Shown: positions 11,735 through 24,470 of the stretch, one piece after another | How the letters are laid out: every line of letters starts with the position of its first letter | Position numbering within the stretch: position 1 is the stretch's first letter | Assembly (NCBI GenBank): GCA_948474755.1 | Contig: CAOLHI010000650.1 | Span: 1 to 64,000 of the forward strand | Direction of reading: 5' to 3' | Length of the DNA stretch: 64,000 nucleotides | DNA from: Ctenosaura bakeri | Taxonomy: Eukaryota > Chordata > Lepidosauria > Squamata > Iguanidae | Notes under the pieces: generated by a model | The model's input: the letters and a program-made list of their open reading frames with translations, nothing else | Database searches by the model: none | What the model was told of the DNA's origin: nothing | Program-made: the position numbers and the translations under genes

Positions 11735-13195
11735 TATGGATTCAATTACAATATGCTATGCTAGTGCTTTTTGGAGTTATGTAAGGGATATTACTGACCT
11801 CTTGGGAAAATTGTAATCCATTAAAGATAGTTTAGAAGACATCATCTTGGTTACTGTGGATGTTGAGGCCCTATACACCAGTATCTTCCACAGAGATGAA
11901 CTGCAAGCTATCAGGAATGCCATCCTGGATGAGACTACAGCACAACTAACCATAAAACTCTGTCACTTTGTACTCAACTTATAATTAATATAACTTTGGT
12001 GAGAACAAGTAGATCCAGATTATTGGAATTTTATGGGCACATCCAGGGCCTCACCATAGTATGGAAGGATCTTCATGGTAAGCTTTAGAACTATGCTTCC
12101 TAAGTTCCTTTTCCCAAAAGACCCTTCCCTCATTGTTAACACCTTTGTTATCTAGATGGAGAGGAAGAACTAATAAAATTCAATAACTTCCACCCCACCA
12201 TCAGTCTGAGTGTAGAGCAGTCCACACAACACTCTGAGCATCATTGTCAAATACATAATGAATAAATAAGCACCACTCAAAACCCACTGGCAGCTACATA
12301 TGTTGGAAACCTACAAACAGCTATGTACATTTACTTTCCACCCAGCTTCTAACATGAATATAACACAAAAATACTGCCTGTAGCCAAGCTATACAATACA
12401 GTTGCATTTACTCAAACCTGTTAGACAGTGTAGACATAAGGGTTTACACCAGTCATTTCTCAGACTATATCACTGACCCAACAAAGTGAAAACACAAATA
12501 ATAAGGGCTAGATTGGTGTCCAGAAACTATCTTCTGTATGAGAAAAAGTCCAGAATAGATAACAAGAGAATGCCACTCTTGTCACTTACAATTCCCAGCT
12601 AAAATCATTCTAAGATGTCATCAGTGTTGTACAGCCTATCCTGGACAATGACATTCCACTCTCACAAACTTTGGATGGCATCCCATTAAAGAGAGCTTAA
12701 AGAGAACTACCCAGCTTGAAGAGATTACTGGCCACCAAAAAACAGACCTTGTAACAGTAATGTAGAAATGGGAATCAGACCCTATGAGAGATCAGCCATC
12801 CCTGCTGTTTCTACTCTGGCAAATGCTGTTACAGGACTATATAGGATCATTCACAATATAAAGGACCAATATACCTGCTCATCTTTGAATGCTACACGCA
12901 CTGCCATTTGCTAAATAGACCTTTAGACAAATGAGGCAGTCCCTATGCAAGAGAATAAATGGCACAAATTGGACACCAGAAAAGGAAATTTTCAAAACTA
13001 GTAGAGGAACACTTCACTGTCCCATGAAACTCCATCTAAGTCCTCAAGGTAGCCATCCTTAAACAAAAGAATTTTCCAGACAGATTCCAATGTGAAATAA
13101 CTGAACAAGAATTCACCAAGATGTTCAGCATCTGCTATGGCTTGAATGGGGACAATGACTTCTTATCCCTCTATATACATTAATTAGCTTATCCA
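11735..13195 (+). pseudogene. Penelope-like retroelement remnant (RT plus 3' endonuclease region)
   Basis: In translation, with several frameshifts and stops, the first part reads SYVRDITDLLGKL followed by LVTVDVEALYTSI at about 11850-11885. That is the reverse-transcriptase motif of Penelope-like elements, with D and Y where expected. Further on, FNNFHPTISLSVEQS (near 12180-12225) matches the segment after the catalytic core. The end, WHKLDTRKGNF near 12960 and GLNGDNDFLSLY near 13142, matches the C-terminal GIY-YIG endonuclease side. The YXDD-bearing middle is not recognisable. It is non-functional, in plus orientation and probably 5'-truncated. Confidence 0.75.
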
Positions 13196-14279
13196 TGCAG
13201 GTTTGTCTCTATTACTACTTGCTATTATTACTACTAATACTATTACTACTCTTTTGTCTGTCTGTAATTTCTGTATTTCCACATGCTTTGAATGATTCTG
13301 AAATTAATTCTACTTGGATGGGCCTAGGTTGTCTTACTTTTTGAAGCCTTATTTATTATTTGTTGTTCAATGTATTGAAGAAAAAAAACATATATTTCAT
13401 ATATGTAGAAAAAAAGGTAACCCACCTTTCAGAAAAAAAATATTGTTAGAGTGTACAACAATATTCTAATTAAAAATAATGACAAGCACACAACACCACC
13501 CCAACTCCCCCCTTCATAGCAACCACACACACACAAAAATAAAAGTGATCAAATAATGCACAGCTGAAGTAGTTGGTCATGATGTGAACCCAGTTCATAA
13601 GGAGAGGTTCTACTTTGGAAATTAGCATGAAGCATCTATCTTAAACAGATACAGTGTAGCTTTGTATATTGAATCTCTCTTATTTGTTCATTGTGATTAC
13701 TACCAAGGGTCTAAGAAAGACCTAATAATCTTGATTATTCAGGATGCTTCTCTGAGTCTCTTTTCACTATTTTGTTCAAAAGTTCCAGCAAGATGTTTAC
13801 AGAACAGATATCTGAGTTTTTAATTTTGGCAGTTCTTACTAGATCACTGGTGATAGAACAATGTTAACTATATTTAATGCATAACTACATTTTAACTGTT
13901 TTAATACTTAGACATTTTATTGTGTACTGTATGCTTTTTACAAATGTGTATTTCAGTTTGAAGATTTTGTGGGCATTGACTGCAAATAAAGACATTTGAA
14001 CATTATAGCAAAAAAGAGATTGTGCTAACTAGTTTTGTTTGAGCAGCAGATTTGGCTTAATGGTTTTGATGGTTGTAATCTCAAGTGATTGCTTACTGAC
14101 TGGACTCTGCTTAGCAATTGAGGATGTGTGGGAATCAGCTTATTAATCACTGAAGATGGTGTCATAATAAAGTTATAGAGTTTGATATCACTTCATCTGT
14201 TGCAGCTTCATCCTATATAGTCCTGGAATTTTTAGTCTGCTAGAGATCTCCTTTAAAGCATGGCAGCACAGCTCTGACA
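13196..14279. other. Unassigned AT-rich sequence with simple repeats
   Basis: It holds a TTA/TAC-rich patch near 13215-13255, poly-A patches and a short CA run at 13521-13536. No gene was seen. Confidence 0.5.
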
Positions 14280-14392
14280 TCTCTAATTATGACAACCTCA
14301 CTAAACTAGAAATCCAAGGACTTTGTAGGGTGAAGGCATGCATTAAAGTGGTATAATTCCTATAACTATGTAGTGTAGATACACTCAAAGAT
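14280..14392. mobile_element. Decayed family 1-like MITE, right half
   Basis: 'actaaactagaaatccaagga', then 'gcattaaagtggtataattcc' and 'ataactatgtagtgtagat' correspond to the right arm of family 1-like elements. It is strongly diverged. Confidence 0.45.
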
Positions 14393-17087
14393 TTCCAAGT
14401 TCCACAGAATATACAAGCAATGCAAACTAGAAACATTCCAAGGGCACTATGGAATTCCATCAAAGACACAGTCATGTTATCAAAACTAGAGTGTCATGAA
14501 GTTCCAAAATAAGAAGAGGAAAAATAAGTTGTATGCTGACAGTGGCATACTGAAATTTTGGAAATCACAAAAATGATCTCCATATTCCTTTAACTGACAG
14601 CTGCATTCTGTTCATGAGCTTTACCCATTGTGTCACCATGGTTGGTGCCACCTTTTCTGGTTTGATATTCTTGCTAAGAATGTCCGAAGATGCAGTTGTA
14701 TGTGCTGAAAGCATTTTGACTTGTCCAGAATTTAGAAAAGTTCTGTCTTTGGACTACAGCTCCTAGAATCTATTTGGCATACTGTCTGGAAAGAATTCTG
14801 GGAATTGTACTCTCCAAAGTAACTTTTCTATGCTCTGGGTCTATTCACCATGGGCCCCTGATTTTTTGTCAGTTATTTCCAACTTTCCTGTTCTGTGTAC
14901 CAGCCAAACATTTCTGTAGCTATCAATAATTTTTTTGGGGGGGGGCACAGTAGGCTGCATATCGGAGTCAAGGAAATATCTCTCTCTGAAAATTTGCTCT
15001 ATTCATAGAGCAGATCCAGTCTTCTACTTTCACATTCATGTGCTGAAACAAATACGTAGAGCACACAGTTCTTAGAAGGTTTGTCTGGAGACCAAGAGTG
15101 GGACCACTGTATCTATAGAACTGGATCATACTATGGCCAAATTCAGTTGAGGATGGCTAATGTCCTCAGAGCCACCTTATTTTTGACCTTAACACTGAAT
15201 AAAAAAATCTAAATAAATCTAGTAAATAAATACATCTAGAATCTGGCAAACCAAAATCAATTACTGGTAGGTTGCATTCAGCCACTAGTATCACAAGTAG
15301 TGCAGGTTTCATGTAGTGGTACATGTATCATTCATGCACTGATCCTTCATCTTGCTGAAAGACTGACTGAATTCCTTTAGATGAATGTCTATGATATCCT
15401 GGTATACAGCACTCGAAACATCTTGAACTACAGTTATCTTCCCAGCTGTTTGATCGTTGGCTGTGCTGGCTCGAGGTGATGGGAACCCTTGTCCAATACT
15501 TAAATGGTAGTCAGTTGAGAATGGCTGCTGTAACGAATTGGGGAAAATTCTACATATACATTACTTCATCCATTTCAACTTTTATCTATCTTTTTTACAT
15601 GCAGAAGTCCTTACATTTTAAAAGAAGTGATGTTCTGAAGAAAACTTTATTATATTGGGACTCTGTAGTGTTGAATCTCCAAAGGGAAGCATCTGAATGT
15701 GAAATCGACAAAGCGATGTATGGAAGAAGGGTAGGGATAAATTTGTGAAGTGAGGACTGGTCCCATTAAAGTAGAATACACTGATTTCATAGAGACTGTA
15801 TAATACACACAAACTTAAATGCCCTTCCTCAATAATTTAATTATACTTCTAATTATTTTCCTAATGCTAAAATGTACTTCTATTCTCCCAGCAGACAATT
15901 GAGCATCATTATTTGTTTTTCTATTTGATGGATATTTATTTTCCCAGTTTCTTTCTCAAAAAATTCAAGAAGGTTTTGTTGTTGTTGTTCGTTGCTTTTA
16001 ATTGTTAGAAGTTATAAACTGCTCAGAGCTCAACCTGGCAATTCATGCTTAGACATCCCAGGTGCTGATAGACCTTAAAGTGTCCCCGATTGACATTTTC
16101 AGTTCTGTGACATTCAATGGCTGGGCAAATAGCTAAATCCTAGGCAATCTAGCCATGGCATAACTCATCACTCCTATTTGCAGGGCAAACCACCTAATCT
16201 AGGCTTCTCTTTTCCAGAAACCAGCAAAGGATGATATGAGAATGATTATGGATCTTTAAAAGTATTACTGACCATATTTTCAGTCCTTAATGCTCAGACA
16301 GATGTCTTCTTTTCAGAAGTCTGTATAAAATGTGTATTTTTGGTTTTTAATATAAAAAGTAGAGCTATATAAATCATTATTGTTCCATTATTGTTCCATC
16401 TGCAGCAGCTTTGCTGGAGTACAGCACTTTAATGTTTGGAAGAGGTTTTCCTTAAATGCTTTCTTCCTCCAAATATATGATCAGGACAATTTCAGGCATA
16501 GTACTTTGGTCCCCTGATCAGGTAACCCCAAATGAAATAAATATGTTTACCTCTCTTGGACACTTCAGTGTGTGAAAAGAGTAGATGACTGAGTGACCAT
16601 TTGGTCATTATGCTATTAGCATGTGATGATCTGTTAAAATGGGCAATTGAAATATTCTTTGATAGTACAATGCTGAAATTAATCTTAAGAACAACAGTTA
16701 CTGTCACTTTGAAGAAGAAACATGAAATCACCAGTGGACTGAAATTCAAGGAATGTATTCAGTCCAGAAACCACCATATTTGACAAAAGGTGAGTGCTAA
16801 ACCAGCACACATTATAATCAATATTATCTCATATATCTCATTTGTACACTGCATATTATAGTTTTGCAAAGCATTACTTCAGAAGTGTAGCTACAGGGAG
16901 GGGTGGGGGATGAAAGCATTGCCACTCCAAATAACAATTCTGTCTCCCAAATAATTCTACCCAAATTTCTAACATTGCAATAACTTAACATTTCAGTCGA
17001 ATATTTAGAAATAGAGTTTAGGGATCTAAAGAAAAGGAGCAAGCAAAATTATGAAGGGAATGTAAACAGCAAATACAAAAACTCTAG
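14393..17087. other. Unassigned sequence
   Basis: No gene seen. Fragments around 14745-14830 and 15440-15530 contain the common 'ctgggaattgta' and 'tgatgggaaccc' wording of old reptilian repeats, too decayed to name. A GTT run lies near 15975. Confidence 0.4.
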
Positions 17088-17277
17088 GGACCTACACAGC
17101 TATAGTGCTATTATTCTACTTTGAACAGCCTATGGAATCCTAGAGTTTGCAGTTTAGGGAGGGGCATTTAGAACTCTCAGCCAGAGAGCTGTTTGGCCTC
17201 TGGAAACTACAAATCACAGAATTCCACAGGATGTTGAAAGTGGAATAATAGCACTATAACAGCAGTGTGGAAAGGCT
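17088..17277. mobile_element. Family 1 palindromic MITE, copy c
   Basis: The left arm has 'ctatagtgctattattctac' and 'tggaatcctagagtttgcag'; the right arm mirrors it with 'aactacaaatcacagaattcc' and 'ataatagcactataacagc'. The arms are clearly diverged from each other, so this is an older copy. Confidence 0.8.
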
Positions 17278-17470
17278 CTGTGCTACCTCCAGTGTTAGAT
17301 CTGTAGCCAATTTGGGTGTGTGGCTTTGGAACTGAGGAGCCAGACACTCTCCTAGAATGGACATGGTCACACCACCAGTCAGCTTGTTTTCTCCCTCAGC
17401 TGATGTTGGAGTGTCACATAGGGACCAGCAGCAGATGTTTCTAGGGGAAAGGGAGGGAGATCTGGTATAT

Positions 17471-17507
17471 GAATAATAGCACTATAACAGTGTAGTGTGG
17501 AAAGGCC
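17471..17507 (-). mobile_element. Family 1 MITE, terminal fragment
   Basis: GAATAATAGCACTATAACAG followed by TGTAGTGTGGAAAGGCC is a right-end sequence of family 1, only 190 bp from copy c. It may be a partial duplication of copy c or a separate truncated copy. Confidence 0.65.
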
Positions 17508-19965
17508 TTAGATGTGAACTATTTATAGTGAATCACACTTAGAGATGTAGGGCTGAATGCTTGGCAAAATCATTTTCATATATTTTTAGACCATCTTCAG
17601 TCGTTAGATGGCAGATTTCCTTAAGTAGTACATACATTTGCAGTCTGAAAGCAGAAAGAGTCATTCAAGGACCAGAGGTATAGGACTTTCATCTGCATTA
17701 GGTCAGCCTTACTATGGGGCTTCAGGATGCACCATGAGAGTTGGCATTTCTAGGAGAGCCACTTGCTGTGACTTAGACAGGACAGAAACAATGTTTTCAA
17801 TGTGTTCAGCCAAAAGGTTTTGCTTGTAGGATTCAGTGCATCAAATCAAGGTGTAGTCTAACCTCCACAAAGTTGGGTACTCAATTAGGATAGAAAAAAA
17901 AGGTAAAAAAAAATCCATCATTGTAAACTCCTCCTTTACAATAGCACAAAATATTTCACGATGATATTTTTGCACTGTCCTCTTTTGTTTCATGTTAGTG
18001 TTCTGTAAAATTGGGTGTACCCCAAAATGAAACTAGAAGAGACCAACCCTAGCAGACTGTACCATTGATCTAATTTTTCATTGTAGTGTATATTGTCCCC
18101 TTTGCAGGTTGTGCTGCAGTGACTCCAACCTGAAGTGATTATTTTCTCTTACAACAGAACTAAAATTAATTGATCTTTACAAAAGATTGAAGGAAAGTAA
18201 GTCAAAGAGAAAGTTCAGCACAGTTTGGTTATTCAGGATGATAGATTTTGCTATTATGAAATGAATTGACGGTATCACTTTAGGAGCCCTGGCAAACTGT
18301 ACACAGATAAATTAATGTTTCTAGTAAGATAAGTTTAATTTTTAAAAGTTTTTAATAAATAAATAAAGTACAGGAAATTAACAGTGAAGAATAACGGGAT
18401 AGTCACATCTCTGGCTTGCGTGAAAGTATTCTCTCTCATTCTTTCCACATGTGATGATGAAACTTTCAAGGAGAGAGTACATACTAGGGATGTAAAAGGC
18501 ATCCACAAATGTTATCTTCCTTGAAAATCTGAGACACCCAATGAACAAAATTGTCAACCAGTGCAAGATATTTATCCCTGTTTACCCAAGAGCAAACAGA
18601 CCAGTGTTTTGCTTTTGTTTTGTTTCTGGCAGCAAAAAATATTGTATTTTGTACATAAAGGTTTCATTGTGTACAAAAAAAGTTTGATATAAAAAATTGC
18701 ATTTTGCAAAAGTGATGCATTTTGTCCATAAATTTTATTTAGACTACAGAACTTTTGCAAAAGTTTTGCAAAAAAGGTCCCAGAAGGTGAAAATTATCAA
18801 ACATTGTAACTTCACCTACAGAGTTGCTTTTGAATTTTTTTTGTTTTCTTGTGTAAAAAACAAAATAAATTTAAAAAATGAATCCCTATGATTATCTATT
18901 GACCTATGACAAAAAAAAAATGTAGTGTTGTGATAAGATGGGCTTGCAGAGAAGTTTATGATGAACAAACTAGTTCTGATGCAAATTATGAAATTCATTA
19001 GACTGGAAGTGGCTGAATGTACCAGGAATTTTAATGGGCAATTAAATTAAATCTGCACTCAGAGCACTGCTTACTGTTAGGAATATGAATCTTTGTGGAA
19101 CAGGCATGGAAAATGACAGCACTATTAGTAAACCAGCTCTCACAATTTCACAGTTTCTTGATGGAGCTGGCTTTTTCCCCCGTCTGGAAGATAAGAAAAG
19201 AGGAAGCTTGGAAATCTGCAGAAATTTATCCTATAAGTTGTTATAGCACTATAAGTTTCATTTGATCTTGTTGTGGAGAGAAAATTACTTATATGTTTAT
19301 TTTAACTTTTATAAATTTATTTATAAAATAAGCATATAAATATACTTTACTCTTGTGTTTTACTCAGAGAATATATAAATGTTTACAAACTGATTTCTCA
19401 CCTGCAAAATCATAGTTATAATACTATATGTATTCTCTTTTGAGATATGGGGTGTGTCTTCTCATTTTTCATGTTGATTACATATTTTTCTCCAGAGGCT
19501 TTGTACTGGGATGTGATTTATTTTTCAGTTTTTGCAAAATTCATGCGGATAAGCTAGTGAGTTCTTTTTATTCCTTTAATAATTCCCTGATCTGCATGAT
19601 TATCATATGGCCTTTTACAAATTATATTGTTGCAAGAATAATAATGTTTCTTTCTTCTTTTCCCCACAATCCCCCTTTGGTTTTTATTTGGTAATGATTT
19701 GGGCGAAGAAGTAATGTTTCCAAGCACATTAGTAGTATGCTTTCCATCACATGTAGTGTCATGGCAGCAGAGTGCATTTTTTCAGATCTTGAAAGGAATG
19801 TTTCACTCCAAAACTTTTCATTTGCTTGGGGAAAGTTTCACTTTCATAATACAGCAGAGTTACCACGGCTAGAGTATATTGTTAACATTATATATTTTCT
19901 TATATTTATAATGATCGCTGCTTGCTCAATACTTTTTGTCTCATTATCAGGAAAGTACATTTTCT
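17508..19965. other. Unassigned AT-rich sequence
   Basis: No gene recognised. The portion 18640-18790 has the TTTTGTACATAAA / TTTTGCAAAA motif cluster also seen near 2900 and 62100. Confidence 0.45.
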
Positions 19966-19969
19966 TTGT

Positions 19970-20205
19970 GGCTGCTCACAGGCTCTGGAACTCTGTTGCT
20001 AGAGAAGTTAGAATGTTGCTTTCTCTGTTATCCTTTGCTAAGGTGAAACGTTTTTGTGTTGGCAGGAGTTTGATGGCTGATTGCTTAGGGACAAAGGGGA
20101 CTTTCAAAATGTGCTGTGCTGTTTATTTGTTGTTTTGTTTTTAATGGTCTTGACTGAAACTACTTTTAATTTTATTGTCAGTTCAATGAATTTTAAAACT
20201 GTATG
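19970..20205 (+). mobile_element. L2-like LINE, 3' end fragment
   Basis: One frame reads AHRLWNSVAREVRMLLSLLSFAKVKRF, which resembles the C-terminal end of reptilian L2 ORF2 (LWNSLP..VR...SLLSFK..LKT). It is followed by a T-rich 'ttttaatggtctt...ttttaattttattg' 3' UTR. The overlying 135-codon frame is therefore most likely LINE-derived. Confidence 0.5.
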
Positions 20206-21354
20206 TAGTAACTAAGGGAAAGGCAAGTTATTAATATCAATAATAATGATAATCTTACAAACCTCCTACAGACATTTACAATGAATATGTGAAGATCTGT
20301 ATAGCTGTAGCATAACCAGAGCCATGTCAGCGGTTCTGGGAGCTGTAGTCCAAAAAGATGTAACCTCCAACTCTGTTGCTCAATTGCTGCAGAGTTTAAA
20401 ATTATCCATGCACACTGACAAGACACTGAATATAATAGGGGCAAGATTTTCTCTTGGTGTCTACCAGTTCTGTACAAAACCTTGACTCAAAGCAATAACT
20501 TGACCATACATATTTAACTACTAGAAGCATAGTTAGGCTTTGGGGGAAATCATCCCAGTCTCTCCCTGAACAAAAAACAAATGCCAGTACTTAAGTTGCA
20601 GGAAAGTATAAAGTAGTCTCCTGTGTTTAGTTTTCAATCTCCTTACCATTTTTTTTTTTAAGAAGGCTACACAGGGGCATGATTTAGCATGATGGGAGGA
20701 AGTCAAAGTGTGGGACTAAGGATTTCATTCCGTCTCTTCCACTTTTTCTCCAGCTGAAGTGTGCAAACAAAAACTCCTCCCTGCATCAAATGCTTAGGCA
20801 ATCCATTTTCTTTTAAAGAAAAATGTTTGAGTTTGCTTTTGGTTTTTCATACAACTGAACCATGGCCGCTGTTTGAAGTCTGCTTGTTCCTGATCTTAAA
20901 ATAATCACAAAATGATCAAAGGGATATAGCTATGCAGATATTTAGGCAAGGGATAATCAATGCTCAGTTGATGCTCTCTGAATGATTAAAAACAGATGGA
21001 AGGACAGTAAAGTTTCAGGTATGGAAGAATATAAGAAGAAAAAGACTTTGCATGTACTTCATGGGAGACGACGTATTATTTTAACTATAACAGTGGAGAT
21101 AAATTCAGTCCAACAACAGTGGAAAATAATAATGAGGGATTCTAAGAAGAACAAAACATTTAGTTCTGATCAGGCAAGGCTTGTAGTTCAAATAATGAAC
21201 TCAGCCTTTGCATATTTGTTTAAGCTGAAAAGCTCGATTCAAAAATCATAGAGGAATGCCTATGAAATACATCTAATTAGATAGGCTGTGAGAGCTTTCA
21301 TTATATTATTCTAGTACTGCATTTGAAATATAAAATAGTAAGATTCCTCCCTAT
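20206..21354. other. Unassigned sequence
   Basis: No gene seen. 'gttctgggagctgtagtccaa' near 20333 is a common old-repeat phrase in reptile genomes. Confidence 0.4.
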
Positions 21355-21592
21355 AGAGCCAATATGGTTTAGTGGTTTGAATATTGAACTGGTGCTCCAT
21401 GAAACCAGGATTCAAATCCCCATTTAGCCATGGAAATCCCACTGGGTGATCCTGGACAGGTCACACTCTTCATCCTTAGAGGAAGCCAATGGCAAACATC
21501 CTCTGAATAAAGCTTGCCAATAAAATCCTATGGCAGGGTCATCCTAAGTCACAATTGACTTGAAGCCACATAAGGACAACAACACAAGTTTT
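21355..21592 (+). mobile_element. tRNA-derived SINE with BovB-like tail (Sauria-SINE type)
   Basis: The head 'atggtttagtggtttgaatatt' and the B-box-like 'ggattcaaatcc' derive from a tRNA gene. The body has CCATGGAAATCCCACTGGGTGA-type wording, and the tail 'gtcatcctaagtcacaattgacttgaag' matches the BovB 3' end, followed by ACAACAACA. RNA polymerase III would drive it, but this copy is diverged and interrupted by an AC-rich middle. Confidence 0.8.
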
Positions 21593-21724
21593 TGCTTTGA
21601 GTTGCCTGACTTGATGTTAATTATTTCCTTTGATTTTTATCAAGCAAAAATTTTGAGTGGTAGCACCATCAGTTGTTAAAATTATTTCAAACCGTGATCC
21701 ATGGGAAATGGACAAAACTCAGCA

Positions 21725-22280
21725 GTTTTCTGGAAATCTCAAGTTTTACCAACTACTGAACTGGCCTGAAAATGTACAGGATGCCAATGAAAGTGTAAAG
21801 TATAAACACTTAGGATGCCCACAAAAGTGTTTGGTCAAAAATAGTTCGTCAATATACATTGCTGATCAATCATGAAATAATGAGACTAGACACAGAAAAC
21901 TGGGTTAGGGGTCACTTCATTTGACCTGGCCTATTTAAGTTGCATTGCACTGGAAATGGGTCAAGGGAGGGGAGTATCCTGATGAGGGTCCAGCTGAGGC
22001 CCAGGTGTCAACCCCCATGACAATCTCCTCAGTCTTTTCTTGGGAGAAGTGCCTAAGCCCTGAGGGCAACCCAAACCAGGTTGCCAAACTGGGTTGCTTC
22101 CTGGTCCAACTTAATTGGATGGTAACCCAGGGACTCCCACCCAGGTTGCAGTTTTTGGGAAATCTCAAATTTATCAGTTGGTACTGAACTTGCATGAAAA
22201 TAGTCAGGATGCCAATGGAAGTGTAAAGTGTAGATATTCAGCATGCCAACAAAAATGTTTGGTCAAAATTGTTTCATAAT
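21725..22280 (+). repeat. Pair of ~125-bp direct repeats
   Basis: The unit at 21725-21847 recurs at 22151-22280. Shared runs include GGAAATCTCAA, ACTGAAC, CAGGATGCCAATG, AAGTGTAAAGT and TGTTTGGTCAAAA. About 300 bp lies between. The repeats may be a diverged local tandem duplication with a period near 425 bp, or terminal parts of an unrecognised element. Confidence 0.65.
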
Positions 22281-22872
22281 GATGCATTCAAAAGCAAGCA
22301 AGTAAACAAAAAGAAACAAAAGTGTTTGTTCAGGAGGTACTCAAAGTAATTGATGGATCAGGTGCCAAATCTTTGTTTTGCTTTCATTAGATAACATTAC
22401 GAGATAGGTGACTTGTTGAGCAATTTTGAATTATATAGGGAAGAAAGGAAACACTTTCAAGTACAGTATAGATTACCAAGATGAAACAACACAGCCATTC
22501 TTGTGCCAGTATTCTTACTTTTGTAATGTGCTCATAACTACTTTATAAACTGTTTCCAAGGTGATCTATTTTCAGAGGCATTCCATTTAAACTAGGAATT
22601 GCTTATAATCAACTGTTTTATGGGTAGGAGTATCACACAATCTCTTTATCTGAACATTCTGGCTGGTGAAATCCTGGAGGCAACTATTGACAATGATATT
22701 TAAAATCCATTCAAGAACATACACTCTGGCCCAGAGTTCAGAATTATAGTTAGGATTTATTCACTGAATTCACAGCATAGCCACAAATCTGCAGTTCTGA
22801 GGTTGCAGAGGCAGGTGTTCTGAGCGCATGAAGCAACACTGTTTCCCTGCCCCAAAGGCTTACACCAGAATG
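22281..22872. other. Unassigned sequence
   Basis: No gene or known repeat seen. Confidence 0.4.
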
Positions 22873-23169
22873 GTCATTAGAACAGAATTCAAAATGACCT
22901 TGACAGGTTGGAGAGCTGGGCAAAAACTAACAAAATGAATTTCCACAGGAAGAAACTTAAGGTACTAAATCAAGGCAGGAAAAATGTAATAAACAATACA
23001 AGAAAAATAACTCCTGACTAGAAAGCAGTACATATGAAAAGGGTCTAAGGGTGTGAGCAGAGCACAAACTAAACATGAGTCAACAATGTGATGCAGCAGC
23101 CAAAATAGCCAATGCAATTCTGGGCTACATTGATAGGAGTATAGTGTTGAGATCAAGAGAAGTAGCATA

Positions 23170-23655
23170 GTGGCCCCTCCACTTTCATGAGGGTTTGAAG
23201 CACAGAGACCTCATGAAAGTGAAAAAACCACAAATAATTCTCCCTCCGCATGATCTCTCTTCCATTCCTTCCAGGGCTCACCCCTCCCGTTCCCTTGCCT
23301 TTTGTGCCCTGGGGCCAGAGACAAGGGAATGTGGAGGGAGCTCTGGAGGGGAGAAGGGAGGCTTGCAGGACCCTTCCTCCCCCATTCCCTTGCCTATTGC
23401 CTGAGTGTGAATCCTCAGCACTGGGGCCAGAGGCAAAAGAATGGGAGAGGGAGCTCCAGATGGGAAAAGGAAGGCTCATGCATGCCTCCCTCAGATTTCC
23501 TTGCCTTTTATTTGAGCACTTGCCTTCCTTCTCCACACCTGGCAAAACACAAGGGAATAGGGGGAGGAAAATGGGGTGGTGGTGGAAAGCACACACATGC
23601 CTCATGAATGGTCAAATTCACAAAGGTCAAGCTCATGAATGTGGAGGGAGGACTG
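23170..23655. mobile_element. Family 3 Tigger/pogo-like non-autonomous element
   Basis: Inserted into the CR1 copy between duplicated TA dinucleotides (23168-23169 and 23656-23657). The right end GGAGGGAGGACTG is the inverted form of the left GTGGCCCCTCCAC. Next to the left end lies CTTTCATGAGG, then CCTCATGAAAG 22 bases on. The GC-rich interior has three successive hairpin-like modules of CCCTTGCCTTTTG...CAAGGGAAT type. The long open frame 23250-23855 crosses the element border into CR1 sequence, so it is not a gene. Confidence 0.7.
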
Positions 23656-24097
23656 TATTCCCACAGAATTTTGCTTTGGTCAGGCATCATCTAGAATACT
23701 GTGTCCAGTTCTGGGCACCACAATTCAAGAAGGATATTGACAAGCCAGAATGGATCTGGAGAAAGATGACCAAGAGGATCAAAAGTCTGGAAACCAAGCT
23801 TATGAGGAATGACTTAGGGAGCCAGGGAAATTTAGCTTGTAGAAGAGAAGACTGAGAAGTAACATGATCATGATCTTTAAATATCTGAAGGGATGTCATG
23901 TAGAAGATGAAGCTAGTGCAGAGACTAGAACATGAACCAATGGGTTCAAATTGCAAGAAAAGAGATTCCACCTAAATATTAGAAATTCCTTTTTCTCTTT
24001 CTCTTCTCTTCTCTTCTCTTTCTTTTTTACTGTAAGAGCTGTCTGAGAGTAGAAGAGGCTGACTCAAAGAGTGGTTGACTCTCCATCTTTGGAGGTC

Positions 24098-24339
24098 AAT
24101 CTGGCTGTGACATCTGTCTCCCCATTGATCATCAGAATTGATTCAGCTGATCAGGCTGGCTAGGTAGGTGTCACTTTCCTCCCTCACTGCTCCAAGTGTG
24201 TCCCTCCTGAAGCTGCATGCTTGGTGGAAGAGGATGACCATCTCAGATAAAAGGAATGTGCTGTTGTATGATCAAAGATATACAATAGCTGCATTCCCTT
24301 GCTACAACTTCCAAACAAACTCAAGGTCCATTTGTAGGA
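24098..24339. mobile_element. Unidentified 242-bp insertion in CR1
   Basis: CR1 text stops after CTTTGGAGGTC and resumes at AGGTCTTTAAACAG, with AGGTC duplicated (24093-24097 and 24340-24344). The insert shows an inverted TGATCATCAG...CTGATCA pair near 24127-24155, but no TIR, LTR or poly-A that I can identify. Confidence 0.55.
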
Positions 24340-24470
24340 AGGTCTTTAAACAGAGGTTGGATGGGCATCTTGCAGGACAGCTTTAGTTGTGTATTCATGC
24401 ATGGCAGGCGTTGCACTACATGGCCCTTGTGGTCCCTTCCAGCTCTAAGATTTGTTGATTCTATGATTAC

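Larger units (their letters stand above)
22873..24470 (+). pseudogene. CR1 LINE ORF2 C-terminal part and 3' end, broken by two insertions
   Basis: The start ('aaatgaccttgacaggttggagagctgggcaaaaac') and later segments ('ctgtgtccagttctgggcaccacaattcaag', 'gagattccacctaaatattag') match the last third of CR1 ORF2. It ends with the CR1 3' UTR and TTCTATGATT. Precise gaps are caused by a Tigger-like element (23170-23655) and an unidentified 242-bp insertion (24098-24339). A CT-rich expansion lies at about 23990-24030. Once the insertions are recognised, the CR1 text runs continuously across both. Confidence 0.85.

Noticed and set aside
23250..23855. 201-codon open frame, the longest in the window
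   Set aside because: It starts inside a GC-rich Tigger-like element and runs across its border into CR1 sequence. The residues mirror the hairpin modules and overlapping frames are equally open, so it is not a gene.
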